A stretch of 39,330 nt of DNA from an uncultured Acidobacteriia bacterium (GTDB taxonomy: Bacteria > Acidobacteriota > Terriglobia > Bryobacterales > Bryobacteraceae): contig CAIYVZ010000142.1 of the NCBI GenBank assembly GCA_903929755.1, forward strand, positions 1-39,330. The letters are read 5' to 3'. The translations under genes and the position numbers were made by a program. Within the stretch, counting starts at the first letter, position 1, and every line of letters starts with the position of its first letter. Below the pieces are notes generated by a model that had not been told where the DNA came from, did not search any database, and worked only from the letters and a program-made list of their open reading frames with translations. This document shows, piece by piece, positions 1-6,916 of the stretch.

Positions 1-78
1 CGCCAAGCCATCCGGCCCGATCACTTTCCCGCCACTCGTGGCGATCAACTCGTCAATTATCTCTTTTCTGATTGTCAT
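1..78 (-). CDS. IS256-family (Mutator) transposase, N-terminal 26 residues
   Basis: Only the first 26 codons are inside the window. The peptide runs MTIRKEIIDELIA to IGPDGLA, and this is how many IS256 (Mutator-type, DDE) transposases begin: an acidic helix followed by a GPDGL-type segment ahead of the Lys-Gln-Leu-Thr region. A ribosome binding site AGGAGA lies 7 nt before the ATG at 78, which supports the start. The DDE catalytic residues lie off the left edge, so it is unknown whether the copy is intact. It marks the left end of the window as accessory DNA. The family call rests on a short N-terminus and could be wrong. Confidence 0.55.
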   Translation of the reverse strand, partial: MTIRKEIIDELIATSGGKVIGPDGLA

Positions 79-140
79 GCCGTTCTCCTATGGTCTTACT
101 CACCGGAGAACCGCGTTTACACAATCCTTTGTACACCCTC
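1..140 (-). mobile_element. End of an IS256-family insertion sequence
   Basis: The window begins inside the element. Its transposase reads leftwards from 78. The upstream leader on the minus strand contains the A+T-rich stretch GTGTACAAAGGATTGTGTAA (about 117-136), which resembles the terminal inverted repeats of IS256-family elements. The outer boundary near 136-140 is therefore an estimate. The other end and the target duplication lie outside the window and cannot be checked. Confidence 0.4.
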
Positions 141-383
141 TGAACTTGCCCTGCTAACGAACTCTTCGGAAGTTCTGGTTGAAGGCTACACTGCCACTCG
201 TTTTGCCGGAAACGCCTCAGATCAAGGCTATTTGGACCATGAAGCACCACAACGAGTCAATAACGTTCGGCTCGTGTTCCCCGATTTAGCACTTGCGAAT
301 CGTGTACGTGAAGCCTTTCTGCACGCTGCGGATCTGTGCAGAACGAAAGAACCTTTCTAACGGCTTCCAGATCAGATCCCAAT

Positions 384-656
384 TCATCCCCGTGTCGCAG
401 AGAACACGAACGACTGGGCATCAAAGACGACCAAATAACGTGTCCTCGCACCGGGTCCGACAATCCACAAGTACTTATTCCCTTCGGCATGGAGGGCGTG
501 TTCGTCTAACAGGTCGCAACCCAAGATGCGCCCGTTGAACCTTTCCGGCATATGATCTCGATCAATCTGTTCCAAGTCCAAGGCCGCTGTGAAGTTCCGA
601 ACTTTCCCGTCGTTGTTGACGATGATTTGTACTGCTATCTGAATTTCCATACACAC
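384..656 (-). CDS. Small hypothetical protein downstream of the DUF2971 gene
   Basis: This is a 90-residue acidic-to-neutral protein that I do not recognise. It starts at a GTG (656) with GAGGGAG 7 nt upstream, and it begins 37 nt after the stop of the DUF2971 gene on the same strand, so the two are probably co-transcribed. It has a hydrophobic-patterned N-terminus (IQIAVQIIV), an acidic middle (LDLEQIDRD), and no cysteine cluster or membrane segment. Its stop overlaps the ATG of a further 33-codon frame in ATGA fashion (to about 290), which may be a second tiny cistron or the lost C-terminus after a frameshift. Base composition is more A+T-rich than the backbone, as in its upstream neighbour. 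It could be non-coding; moderate-low confidence. Confidence 0.42.
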   Translation of the reverse strand: MCMEIQIAVQIIVNNDGKVRNFTAALDLEQIDRDHMPERFNGRILGCDLLDEHALHAEGNKYLWIVGPGARTRYLVVFDAQSFVFSATRG

Positions 657-693
657 ATTCTGGCTCCCTCAATTGACAACTTCCAGTCCCTAC

Positions 694-1368
694 TCACGGC
701 AACTCGTATTCAGAAACCATGCGGTCGCTCAAAAGCGAATCTTCACGCCGCCGAACACGAACGTTGCCGTGGCGGTGGCCTTTCATTTCATACGCGACAA
801 CCTGAACGAGCCACGCGGGAGCGAGTGGAGAGATCCAAACCTCATTGAGTAGGGTACTGAGCACAACCGGAACGGCCATCCCCGCCAAATCTTTTTCGGC
901 GACCTTACCTTCGACGAGCACACGTAGTTCTTGCTCTCGTTTAAAATGTCGTCGCTTTTGGAATGCGTAAGACTCTGGTGGACCGGAGGCCCAATCGGTT
1001 CCATACTGAACCCGCTTGATTTTGGCAGGTCTCGATTCTTCGGGCAACGCCAATCGAAGGTCTCCCACTGTGGACTTTATCGCAACCCCGAAGTTGGGTG
1101 CATAGGCAAACCACATCAATTCGGATTCTTCATCGTCAATCGTCCAACAATTTACGAATCCTTGCCGGCGTGTGGCCTGTTCTGCCAGTTGCATGAATTG
1201 ACTCTTGTACGGATGCTCCGAACGGCCTTCAAATGGATCTCTCAGTTGATCCAGCCGCGAGAACCAGAGAGATTCCGTCTGCAAGATCGAAAGAAACGAC
1301 GCCAAATCTCTGTAGTGCCAAATGACCGTTTCGTTTGGAAGGGTTGAATCTGAGGCGTCTGTGCTCAT
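694..1368 (-). CDS. DUF2971 family protein
   Basis: The protein has 224 residues. The N-terminus carries the family signature: an aromatic WHYRDLASFLSILQ helix, then a LWFSRLDQLRDPFEG segment. The middle has FVNCWTIDDEESELMWFAYA, which matches the DUF2971 block in which a Cys-Trp core precedes a Trp-rich helix. A polar QKRRHFKREQELRV segment follows near residue 140. The family is widespread in accessory DNA, often near mobile elements and sometimes in defence neighbourhoods, but has no established biochemical role. No signal peptide or membrane segment is visible, so it is probably cytoplasmic. The start at 1368 is preceded by a weak AAGAAGAG site. It probably leads a two-gene unit with the small ORF at 384-656. 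Low G+C content suggests horizontal acquisition. Confidence 0.75.
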   Translation of the reverse strand: MSTDASDSTLPNETVIWHYRDLASFLSILQTESLWFSRLDQLRDPFEGRSEHPYKSQFMQLAEQATRRQGFVNCWTIDDEESELMWFAYAPNFGVAIKSTVGDLRLALPEESRPAKIKRVQYGTDWASGPPESYAFQKRRHFKREQELRVLVEGKVAEKDLAGMAVPVVLSTLLNEVWISPLAPAWLVQVVAYEMKGHRHGNVRVRRREDSLLSDRMVSEYELP

Positions 1369-1523
1369 ACTCTTCTTTTGTAACGCAATCAGGGGCAGGC
1401 GTCAATAGATAAACCACTTATTATCAGCATTATACGTCTACATTTGGATTACGCGTCAGCCTAGCAGAGTTGCTCTGTTCGAGTTGTGTAGCGGACAGAG
1501 AGAGGCCGTCACGATACGTTAGT

Positions 1524-1566
1524 TTGACCTTTGACTGAATATTCACTACCATGACTGAGTAGTCAT
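1524..1566 (+). promoter_or_regulatory. Promoter with palindromic operators ahead of the TetR gene
   Basis: A candidate promoter TTGACC (1524-1529), 17 nt spacer, TACCAT (1547-1552) lies just before the TetR start at 1571. Two palindromes sit on it: TGAATATTCA (1536-1545) inside the spacer, and ATGACTGAGTAGTCAT (1551-1566, 6-bp arms, 4-nt centre) overlapping the -10 region and leader. This layout fits autorepression by a TetR-family dimer. The palindromes are seen directly; their use as operators is inferred. Confidence 0.45.
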
Positions 1567-1570
1567 TTCC

Positions 1571-2245
1571 ATGACGGCTCAGCCATCTATTCAGCGCAAG
1601 ACGCGCAAAGAACTACTTTCGGAGTGGCGCCATGCGGAAGTGCTGGACGCTGCGGGGCGTATTTTTGCGGCGCTTGGGTACTCTGGCACGAATGTGGAGG
1701 AGATTGCCAAAGAGGCCGGAATGGCCAAGGGCACGATCTATCTCTACTTCAAGTCGAAGGAAGAGATCTTTGCCGAGGTGCTGGGGCGCGATCTGCAGGC
1801 CCTGACGGACAGAACCATTGAAGCCATGTCGGCGGTGGAGGTATTTTCCGAGCAGGTGACGATTTTTCTGAACCTGCGCCTGGAGTATCTGCGGAGCAAA
1901 CAGAATTTTCTGCGGATTTATCTGGACGAATTCGCGAGCCGGAGCGCTCGTCCCAAGCCGGTGGCGGACGCGATGGACCACTCAAGTCGCCCGTCCGGGG
2001 CGCGCTATGCTTCAAAACCTCGTATGTCGCGCAGCCGGGAAGCCCTTGGGGGCCTTAGTCTCCGTAATGGTAGCGGGCGACGAGAAATTCGATTCGGTCG
2101 GGATAGACCTTGTAAACAAGGCGGTGCTCGGCAGATAGCCGTCGCGACCATGCACCACTCAGTTCGTACTTTAAGGGTTCGGGTTTCCCGAGACCCTCAA
2201 AGGGACTGCGCAGGGCGTCTTCGACAAGCGCGAGGAGCCGGATAG
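1571..2245 (+). CDS. TetR/AcrR family regulator with replaced C-terminus (probably non-functional)
   Basis: Residues about 15-65 form a clear TetR DNA-binding domain: helix 1 (EVLDAAGRIFAALGY), then TNVEEIAKEAGMAKGTIYLYFKSKEEIF, the HTH plus the typical YxYFxSKEE segment. The ligand domain begins normally up to about residue 135 (LRIYLDEFASRSARPKP) and then stops resembling the family. From about 1980 the frame runs through non-coding DNA and, after 2055, antisense through the yoeB toxin gene, ending as an Arg/Gly-rich tail. A TetR protein needs about 190-210 residues of real sequence for its dimer and ligand domain, so the gene looks truncated by insertion or recombination of the toxin-antitoxin block. 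The DNA-binding half could still be made. Target genes (often an efflux operon downstream) are absent here. Confidence 0.7.
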   Translation: MTAQPSIQRKTRKELLSEWRHAEVLDAAGRIFAALGYSGTNVEEIAKEAGMAKGTIYLYFKSKEEIFAEVLGRDLQALTDRTIEAMSAVEVFSEQVTIFLNLRLEYLRSKQNFLRIYLDEFASRSARPKPVADAMDHSSRPSGARYASKPRMSRSREALGGLSLRNGSGRREIRFGRDRPCKQGGARQIAVATMHHSVRTLRVRVSRDPQRDCAGRLRQARGAG

Positions 2246-2342
2246 CGAGCTTTCGGTCGGTTGCGATCCAGTGCTTCAGATCCTCCCGAAACTCAGGTCC
2301 GAAAACGGCGGCTCGATCAAGGCTCCGACTCAAGACCCACAT
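2055..2342 (-). CDS. yoeB: YoeB-type mRNA interferase toxin
   Basis: The protein has 95 residues. It matches the Txe/YoeB family throughout: FGPEFREDLKHWIATDRKL at the N-terminus, then DALRSPFEGLGKPEPLKYEL, SGAWSRRLSAEHRLVYKV and the terminal ARYHYGD. The catalytic residues known for YoeB correspond to the Glu of FEGLGKPE, the Arg of WSRR, and the His/Tyr of the C-terminal RYHY, all present. YoeB cleaves mRNA at the ribosomal A site when released from YefM. The ATG at 2342 overlaps the antitoxin end by 26 nt, which fits translational coupling with the antitoxin made first; an in-frame GTG at 2336 is an alternative start. The gene looks intact. Its 3' side borders the truncated TetR gene. Confidence 0.85.
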   Translation of the reverse strand: MWVLSRSLDRAAVFGPEFREDLKHWIATDRKLAIRLLALVEDALRSPFEGLGKPEPLKYELSGAWSRRLSAEHRLVYKVYPDRIEFLVARYHYGD

Positions 2343-2604
2343 CCTGCCGCAGTTCGCTGAGCGTGGACGGGCGAGTTTCCCTCGCATCGGCTCGCTTCAG
2401 TGCCGAATGAAGCCGACGCGCGTTGGCGGGAGAACTCAGCAGGTGTGCAGTCTCCAGAATACTGGACAACTCATCGGCCGGAATCAGAGCGATATCGCGG
2501 CCCTTGCGTCGGCGAACGACGAAAATTTCGTTGTCCGCGTCGGAGCGGGCCAAAATAACGGAGAGATTCTCACGCAGTTTGCTGTAAGTTGTTTCGACCG
2601 GCAC
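2317..2604 (-). CDS. yefM: YefM/Phd-family antitoxin
   Basis: The protein has 95 residues from a GTG start at 2604. The N-terminal DNA-binding part reads VETTYSKLRENLSVILARSD, followed by EIFVVRRRKGRDIALIPADEL. The diagnostic SSILETAHLLSSPANARRL segment is the YefM block just before the toxin-binding tail. The gene lies directly upstream of, and overlaps, yoeB. YefM neutralises YoeB and represses the operon. A longer open frame extends upstream to 2958, but that part encodes the N-terminus of a decayed VapC in the same phase, so the start was placed at the GTG following the operator palindrome. No good Shine-Dalgarno sequence is visible, so the start could shift by a few codons. Confidence 0.83.
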   Translation of the reverse strand: MPVETTYSKLRENLSVILARSDADNEIFVVRRRKGRDIALIPADELSSILETAHLLSSPANARRLHSALKRADARETRPSTLSELRQDVGLESEP

Positions 2605-2612
2605 AGCTTCAT

Positions 2613-2630
2613 TGTACAGGGTTTCTGTAC
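2613..2630 (-). promoter_or_regulatory. YefM-type operator palindrome
   Basis: A perfect inverted repeat, GTACAG-N5-CTGTAC (2614-2630), sits about 10 nt before the yefM start and includes the hexamer TGTACA (2613-2618). TGTACA is the core of the short and long YefM operator palindromes in E. coli. On the minus strand TACAAT, overlapping the palindrome, could be the -10 box. The palindrome is seen directly; its use as an autoregulatory operator is inferred from the family. Confidence 0.5.
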
Positions 2631-2666
2631 GAACAAACCCTGCCACTTTCCCAGGCACACGTCGAA

Positions 2667-2958
2667 CCAAGCGACAAAGGGGGCCACCATCCGGACGCCG
2701 GCATTCCTGAAATCGGGGCGGTTTCGCGTGGCGACGGCAAGGCCATGAACCATGGCCGTCGCCCGCATGGAACCAGTGCCCGGGAGCTGTCCGCTTCCGT
2801 CCGGCAGGCAGGATAAGAATCCCGAACCGGAGTTCGCCGAGAATAACGGGATCCACGGCGATATCCCGCTCGTGCACTCGGACCGAGGCCACAACCAGAG
2901 GGTCGGGGGCGGGTTTCGTTGGCTCGCCCGGAACGTTGGCATCAACCAGATACTTCAT
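2667..2958 (-). pseudogene. Decayed VapC-like PIN-domain toxin
   Basis: The N-terminus is a good PIN domain start: MKYLVDANVPGEPTKP with the first catalytic Asp, followed by HERDIAVDPVILGELRFG with the conserved Glu and then LPAGRKR. The reading frame then changes. The domain's C-terminal part, AMVHGLAVATRNRPDF then NAGVRMVAPF, is found in another frame only a few residues later. About 50 residues of the domain core, including the third acidic residue, are missing by comparison with the usual length of about 130. An internal deletion with frame change therefore inactivated this toxin. It lies 12 nt after an AbrB-like antitoxin fragment and directly before yefM-yoeB. Confidence 0.7.
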
Positions 2959-2970
2959 TTACCGCCCACT

Positions 2971-3144
2971 TCAAAGCGCATCGGTGGACGCAGACTCGAC
3001 CGGGATGAAAAAATCCTTCTCCGGACAGGCGAGTAGCCAGGATACCGTATCGTCGTTGAGAGGAGCGGCACGCCGGACCAGGCGATATTCCCCCAGGTCG
3101 ACACGCTCGAGGTCGAACTCCTGCCCGGGCTCGACACGGTCCAT
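2971..3144 (-). CDS. AbrB/MazE-like antitoxin, probably a remnant
   Basis: This is a 57-residue frame from ATG 3144. It ends in a conserved tail (NDDTVSWLLACPEKDFFIPV and then ESASTDAL) that I associate with SpoVT/AbrB-type antitoxins paired with PIN toxins. The central part, MDRVEPGQEFDLERVDLGEYRLVRR, is the second half of a swapped-hairpin AbrB domain. The expected first strand (a GQ-x-x-x-PAE type segment) is only partly present upstream: LPAEFRR is visible in frame just before the ATG, but the sequence before it does not look like an antitoxin N-terminus. The gene is therefore probably truncated, matching the broken toxin 12 nt downstream. The C-terminal tail normally binds the toxin. Confidence 0.55.
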   Translation of the reverse strand: MDRVEPGQEFDLERVDLGEYRLVRRAAPLNDDTVSWLLACPEKDFFIPVESASTDAL

Positions 3145-3538
3145 GCGCCGGAACTCGGCGGGAAGGGGTGATCGGGAAAAAGAGCGATAGTCGAAAACGG
3201 GATGTACGCCTGCTGCAACGTCATAAAATCGAAAGCCGGATTCAGAGTGATCTCGTATGAGGGGCTTTCGGTCCGGCCTTAAGGTCTGCCTGAAAGTTGC
3301 GACTCCGGCAAAGACGCCTGCCGGTGCCCGGAAAACTGGTTGCGGTGTCGCCCGGACCGATGGCGAATGAGGAGCCGGTTTCACTAACGGACAACAGCGG
3401 ACAGTTGGAGTGCAGTCACCGAGGGTTCCAGAATATTTTGTGCTTCGTAACTGGTTCTGTTTTCTTTGGTTTGCGGGAAGCCGGACCGACGTGGAGGGGC
3501 GGATCTTCTTGCCCAAGCGTGGTATCCGGTAGGCAGAT
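3145..3538. other. Intergenic stretch before the split terminase
   Basis: No convincing gene is seen. A 40-codon plus-strand frame (GTG 3410 to TAG 3532) ends 6 nt before the terminase start and has a protein-like composition (EYFVLRNWFCFLWFAG, then GRIFLPKRGIR), but no ribosome binding site. It could be the end of a lost small-terminase gene or chance. The left part (3145-3290) is probably the degraded leader of the antitoxin on the minus strand. Confidence 0.3.
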
Positions 3539-4384
3539 ATGGTGGACGAGATCAAGCAGATTCGGTGGTCGCAGATGGGAGAGCGGCCGGAGGTTCTTGA
3601 GGGGGTGGGAGAGCCCCCGGATGACGCGGTTGCGGACCCGGTGGAGCTGGCCACGCGGATGGGGTTTGTGCCGGATGAGAAGCAGGCGGCGGTGCTTCGG
3701 TCCGAGGCGAAGCAGGGGATTTTGAACTGCACGCGGCAGTGGGGGAAATCGACGACGGCGGCGGCGAAGGCGGTGCACCATGCGCTGTCGCGGGAGGGGG
3801 CGATGGTGGTGGTGGCGAGCCCTTCGGAGAAGCAGTCGGCGGAACTGGTTCGCAAGGCGGCGGAGATGGTGGCGAAGCTGGGGATTCGCGAGAAGAAAGA
3901 CGGGATTCACCCGATTTCTTTGGTGCTGCCGCGGGGCTCGCGGATTGTGGGCGTGCCGGGGAATGAAGCCACGGTGCGGGGTTTATCGAAAGTGACGCTG
4001 TTGCTGGTGGATGAGGCGGCGCGGGTGCCGGATGCGCTTTACAACGCAGTCCGACCGATGCTGGCGGTGGCGCACGGGACGGTGTGGCTGATGAGCACGC
4101 CGTGGGGGACGCGGGGCTTCTTCTACGACGCGTGGATGCATGGCGGGCCGGAGTGGGAACGGGTGCAGGTGAAGGGGACGGAGTGCGCGCGGATTTCCGA
4201 AGAGTGGCTGGAGAAGGAGCGCCGGCAACTGGGCGGGCGTGCGTTCCGGCGAGAGTATATGGGCGAGTTTCTGCAGGACGATGCGTCGGCATTCGATGAA
4301 GACGTGGTGCGGGCGGCGCTGGAACAGGATCTGGTTCCGATTGAGGTGGAGCTGAAAGAGTTTGCAAGGAGGAAGCTACGGTGA
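3539..4384 (+). CDS. Phage-type terminase large subunit, ATPase part
   Basis: The protein has 281 residues and the ATPase half of a large terminase. The adenine-binding region FVPDEKQAAVLRSEAKQGI is followed by a Walker A-like CTRQWGKST (near residue 65). MVVVASPSEKQSAEL comes next, then GVPGNEATVRGLSKVTLLLVDEAARV with the Walker B Asp-Glu, a coupling motif in VWLMSTPWGTRGFFYDAW, and an EFLQDDASAFDE end. Terminases usually have about 450-600 residues with ATPase and nuclease in one chain; here the chain ends after the ATPase. The stop TGA overlaps the GTG of the next gene (GTGA), so both halves are translationally coupled. No portal, capsid, small terminase or integrase is present. Whether it still packages DNA is unknown. 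Confidence 0.85.
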   Translation: MVDEIKQIRWSQMGERPEVLEGVGEPPDDAVADPVELATRMGFVPDEKQAAVLRSEAKQGILNCTRQWGKSTTAAAKAVHHALSREGAMVVVASPSEKQSAELVRKAAEMVAKLGIREKKDGIHPISLVLPRGSRIVGVPGNEATVRGLSKVTLLLVDEAARVPDALYNAVRPMLAVAHGTVWLMSTPWGTRGFFYDAWMHGGPEWERVQVKGTECARISEEWLEKERRQLGGRAFRREYMGEFLQDDASAFDEDVVRAALEQDLVPIEVELKEFARRKLR

Positions 4385-5001
4385 GCGGGATGTTTACGAT
4401 CGGGCTGGATTTGGGACAGAGGAATGACCCCTCGGCGGTGGTGATGGTGGAGCAGAGGAGGCATCCGTACCGGCAGGGCAATGACCCGGTGTTGCGGGTG
4501 CGGATGGCGGAGAGAATTCCGCTGGGGACGGGGTTTGGGGAAGTGGCGCAGATGATGCGGCACGTGGTGCAGGTGGCGAACCGGGAGGCATGGCAGGTGG
4601 GGGTACGGTCGGCGTGCAAGCTGGTGATTGATGCGACCGGACTGGGGCGGCCGGTGGTGGAGATGGTGAAGGATGCGGTGACGGGGCTGACGCCGGGGTG
4701 TTCGATTATTGCGGTGACGATTACGAGCGGGGATAAGCAGCATTACCGGTCGGGGGAGGGATCGTCAATGAACGTGCCGAAGCAGGATTTGATTGCGGAA
4801 CTGCAATTGGCGCTGGACAGCCAGGAGTTGAAGATTGCGGCGCGGATGCGGGAGGCGGGGACGCTGACGCGGGAGTTGCTGGATATGCGGATGCACCAGA
4901 GGCAGACGGGGTATGTGCGGTATGGGGCGGACGGGACCGGGCAGCACGATGATTTGGTGATCGCGCTGGCGCTGGCGGTTTGGCGGGCGCGGCGGTTTTA
5001 G
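4381..5001 (+). CDS. Phage-type terminase large subunit, nuclease part
   Basis: The protein has 206 residues and an RNase H-like terminase nuclease domain. FTIGLDLGQRNDPSAVVMVE carries the first catalytic Asp, CKLVIDATGLGRPVVEM the second acidic strand, and GTGQHDDLVIALALAVW the closing Asp-Asp. This is the order of the C-terminal nuclease in large terminases. It starts at GTG 4381 by a 4-nt overlap with the ATPase gene, so the two polypeptides should be made in equal amounts and could reconstitute one enzyme. Both halves are intact and free of frameshifts, so the split looks stable rather than recent decay. It could be a domesticated function or a relic of an otherwise deleted prophage. Confidence 0.8.
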   Translation: MSGMFTIGLDLGQRNDPSAVVMVEQRRHPYRQGNDPVLRVRMAERIPLGTGFGEVAQMMRHVVQVANREAWQVGVRSACKLVIDATGLGRPVVEMVKDAVTGLTPGCSIIAVTITSGDKQHYRSGEGSSMNVPKQDLIAELQLALDSQELKIAARMREAGTLTRELLDMRMHQRQTGYVRYGADGTGQHDDLVIALALAVWRARRF

Positions 5002-5133
5002 GCGGCGAGGAAGGCCGGAGCCGGAGCAGCGTTGGGCAGAACTGGACGCCCGTGAGACATTATTGTTGCTACAAACGATTATTTCTGCAAACTGTAACCG
5101 GGTGTTCATGATTTTATCGCTACGCTCGCGACA

Positions 5134-6303
5134 GTGCCTTTACCCCGCGTTGCGTTTTTCACGGATACGTTTGACCAGATTAATGGTGTTGCTCTGACGA
5201 GCCGGATGTTTGTGGAGTATGCGCGGCGGCATGAGTTACCGTTCCTGGTGATCCGGCAGGGGGACAGGACGGAGGTTTTCGAGGACGGGTCCGTGACGCA
5301 TGTTCAGGTGGCGCGGGGAATGTTTTCGGTGACGCTGGATAAGGGGTTGCTGTATGACGCGGGGATGATGCGGCACCTGGGGCTGGTGGGGCGGGAGTTG
5401 CGCAGGTTTCAGCCGGATCTGGTGCATGTGGTGAGTCCGGGGGATATCAGCACGCTGGGTGTCTGGCTGGCGAAGAAGGAGAACGCGTTGCCGATGGCGA
5501 TCTCCTGGCACACGAATCTGCATGAGTTCGGCGCGCGGCGCCTCGATCGGACGCTGGCCTGGTTGCCGGATTCGGTTCGCGGGGCGATGGTGCGAAGAAC
5601 CGAGGCTTCGATTCTGGCTGCCTGTCTCCGGTTCTATAAGTTGGGGGATGTCCTGTACGCCCCGAATGATGAGTTAGTGGATCTGCTGGAGGCGAGCACA
5701 GGGAAGCCCGTGTATCTGATGAAGCGGGGAATCGACACGGCGATGTTCCGTCCGGAGAAGAGGACGGTAAACGACGGGATCCTTCGGTTGGGGTATGTGG
5801 GGCGAATTACTCCGGAGAAGAGTGTCCGGTTTCTGAAGAAGCTGGAAGAAGGCTTGCTGGCGGCTGGCGTTCCTCCGTTTCGTTTTCTTATTGTCGGGGA
5901 CGGACGCGAGCGGGAGTGGCTGCGGCGGGAATTGCGGAGCGCCGATTTGCCGGGGATACGCCGGGGGGCGGATTTGGCGGAAGACTACGCGAATATGGAC
6001 GTGTTTGTGTTTCCTTCGCGAACGGATACGTTTGGGAATGTGGTGCAGGAGGCCTTGGCCTCGGGTGTACCGGCGGTGGTGACGGACGGCGGCGGGCCGA
6101 AGTTTATTGTGCGGGAGGGGAAGTCGGGGTTTGTGGCTTCGAGCGAAGAGCATTTCGTTGCGCTCACCGCACAGTTGTTGCGGGATGCGGAGTTACGGTC
6201 GCGAATGGGGGCGGCAGCGGTAAAGCAGGCAGCGGGGGAGAGTTGGGACATGGTGTTCCGCAGGGTTTATGACGGTTACATGAGCATTCTGGAAACAACT
6301 TAG
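5134..6303 (+). CDS. GT4 family glycosyltransferase (MgtA/SqdX-like)
   Basis: The protein has 389 residues and a GT-B fold. The N-terminal Rossmann domain begins RVAFFTDTFDQINGVAL, typical of mannosyl/glucosyl lipid transferases. The C-terminal donor domain has LRLGYVGRITPEKSV (about residue 217), FLIVGDGRERE, and the EX7E region DVFVFPSRTDTFGNVVQEAL with EALASGVPAVV. The first acidic residue of EX7E is Asp, as in the TDTFGNVV subgroup that includes MgtA-like enzymes. It probably transfers a sugar from a nucleotide donor to a lipid acceptor at the cytoplasmic membrane; sugar and acceptor cannot be read from sequence. The start is GTG 5134, chosen because the family's N-terminus begins there. 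It leads a run of four same-strand genes. An Agt-like role in phosphorus-free glycolipid synthesis is an inference. Confidence 0.85.
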   Translation: MPLPRVAFFTDTFDQINGVALTSRMFVEYARRHELPFLVIRQGDRTEVFEDGSVTHVQVARGMFSVTLDKGLLYDAGMMRHLGLVGRELRRFQPDLVHVVSPGDISTLGVWLAKKENALPMAISWHTNLHEFGARRLDRTLAWLPDSVRGAMVRRTEASILAACLRFYKLGDVLYAPNDELVDLLEASTGKPVYLMKRGIDTAMFRPEKRTVNDGILRLGYVGRITPEKSVRFLKKLEEGLLAAGVPPFRFLIVGDGREREWLRRELRSADLPGIRRGADLAEDYANMDVFVFPSRTDTFGNVVQEALASGVPAVVTDGGGPKFIVREGKSGFVASSEEHFVALTAQLLRDAELRSRMGAAAVKQAAGESWDMVFRRVYDGYMSILETT

Positions 6304-6358
6304 CGGTCCCTTCACGCGTCCCTCACACGATTGCAAAGCAACGTTGCCAGGCTGAAGT

Positions 6359-6916
6359 TTGACGTCATCTTCCACACTTACATTGCGGGCCGCGCTCAGC
6401 AGACTGGTCCACGAACCGGGGGAGTATCTGGTGAGGCGGTGGAACTGGAAGTCGGCGCTGACGAGTTCGCTGACGCGGGGGTTGATCTTTCTGTTTGCCA
6501 ACCTGACGGCTGGATGGAGAGCGGCGGTGGGCGCGATGACGGCGGAGTGGATTTTCCGGGCGCTGACGTCGGGCTTCTACGGGTCGATAACGCAGACGAT
6601 GGGCGAGGTGGAGCCAGCGTGGCAGGGGTCGGCGATGGCAATGATCTTGTTGCCGGTGATCTCGCACTCGATGGAGTTTGGAGTGCATTATCTGCGCGGG
6701 ACGGCGCGTCTGAAAGCGAGCATTTTCGCGTCGATTGTGTTTACGGTGGTTTCGACGCTGTTCAACGTATATGCGATGCGGCGGGGCGCGATGGTGGTGG
6801 GCGCGGGCACACAGTCGTTTGCGGCTGACATGAAGTGTATGCCTCGCGTGATTGGAGGGTTCCTGGCCGCAGTACCGAGGCTGGTGGTGCGCAGTCTGCG
6901 GCGGGGGATTGCGTGA
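6359..6916 (+). CDS. Small integral membrane protein between two glycosyltransferases
   Basis: The protein has 185 residues and I do not recognise it as a named family. Predicted hydrophobic segments lie near residues 38-56 (GLIFLFANLTAGWRAAVGAM), 90-110 (AMAMILLPVISHSMEFGVHY), 120-138 (ASIFASIVFTVVSTLFNVYA) and 165-178 (IGGFLAAVPRLVV), suggesting three or four spans with basic ends. The annotated start at 6359 is a TTG with little support; a start some codons later is possible. Its TGA overlaps the GTG of the following glycosyltransferase by 4 nt, a sign of translational coupling. By position it could help anchor or transport the glycosylated product, but nothing in the sequence proves this. 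Confidence 0.65.
   Translation: MTSSSTLTLRAALSRLVHEPGEYLVRRWNWKSALTSSLTRGLIFLFANLTAGWRAAVGAMTAEWIFRALTSGFYGSITQTMGEVEPAWQGSAMAMILLPVISHSMEFGVHYLRGTARLKASIFASIVFTVVSTLFNVYAMRRGAMVVGAGTQSFAADMKCMPRVIGGFLAAVPRLVVRSLRRGIA

Noticed and set aside
2605-2958. A 213-residue YefM protein starting at 2958
   Set aside because: Residues before 2604 are the N-terminus of a PIN toxin plus out-of-frame sequence; the antitoxin fold begins after the operator palindrome.
3552-4619. Long Pro/Ser-rich open frame on the minus strand (355 codons)
   Set aside because: It lies antisense to both terminase genes, has a low-complexity composition produced by G+C-rich third positions, and no start signal or domain.
3145-5001. 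Prophage
   Set aside because: Only the terminase is phage-like; no portal, capsid, tail, lysis or integrase genes and no attachment sites were seen.
6835-6912. Longer N-terminus for the second glycosyltransferase
   Set aside because: The 26 extra codons lie inside the membrane-protein gene in another frame; the GT4 N-terminus and the GTGA coupling both point to 6913.
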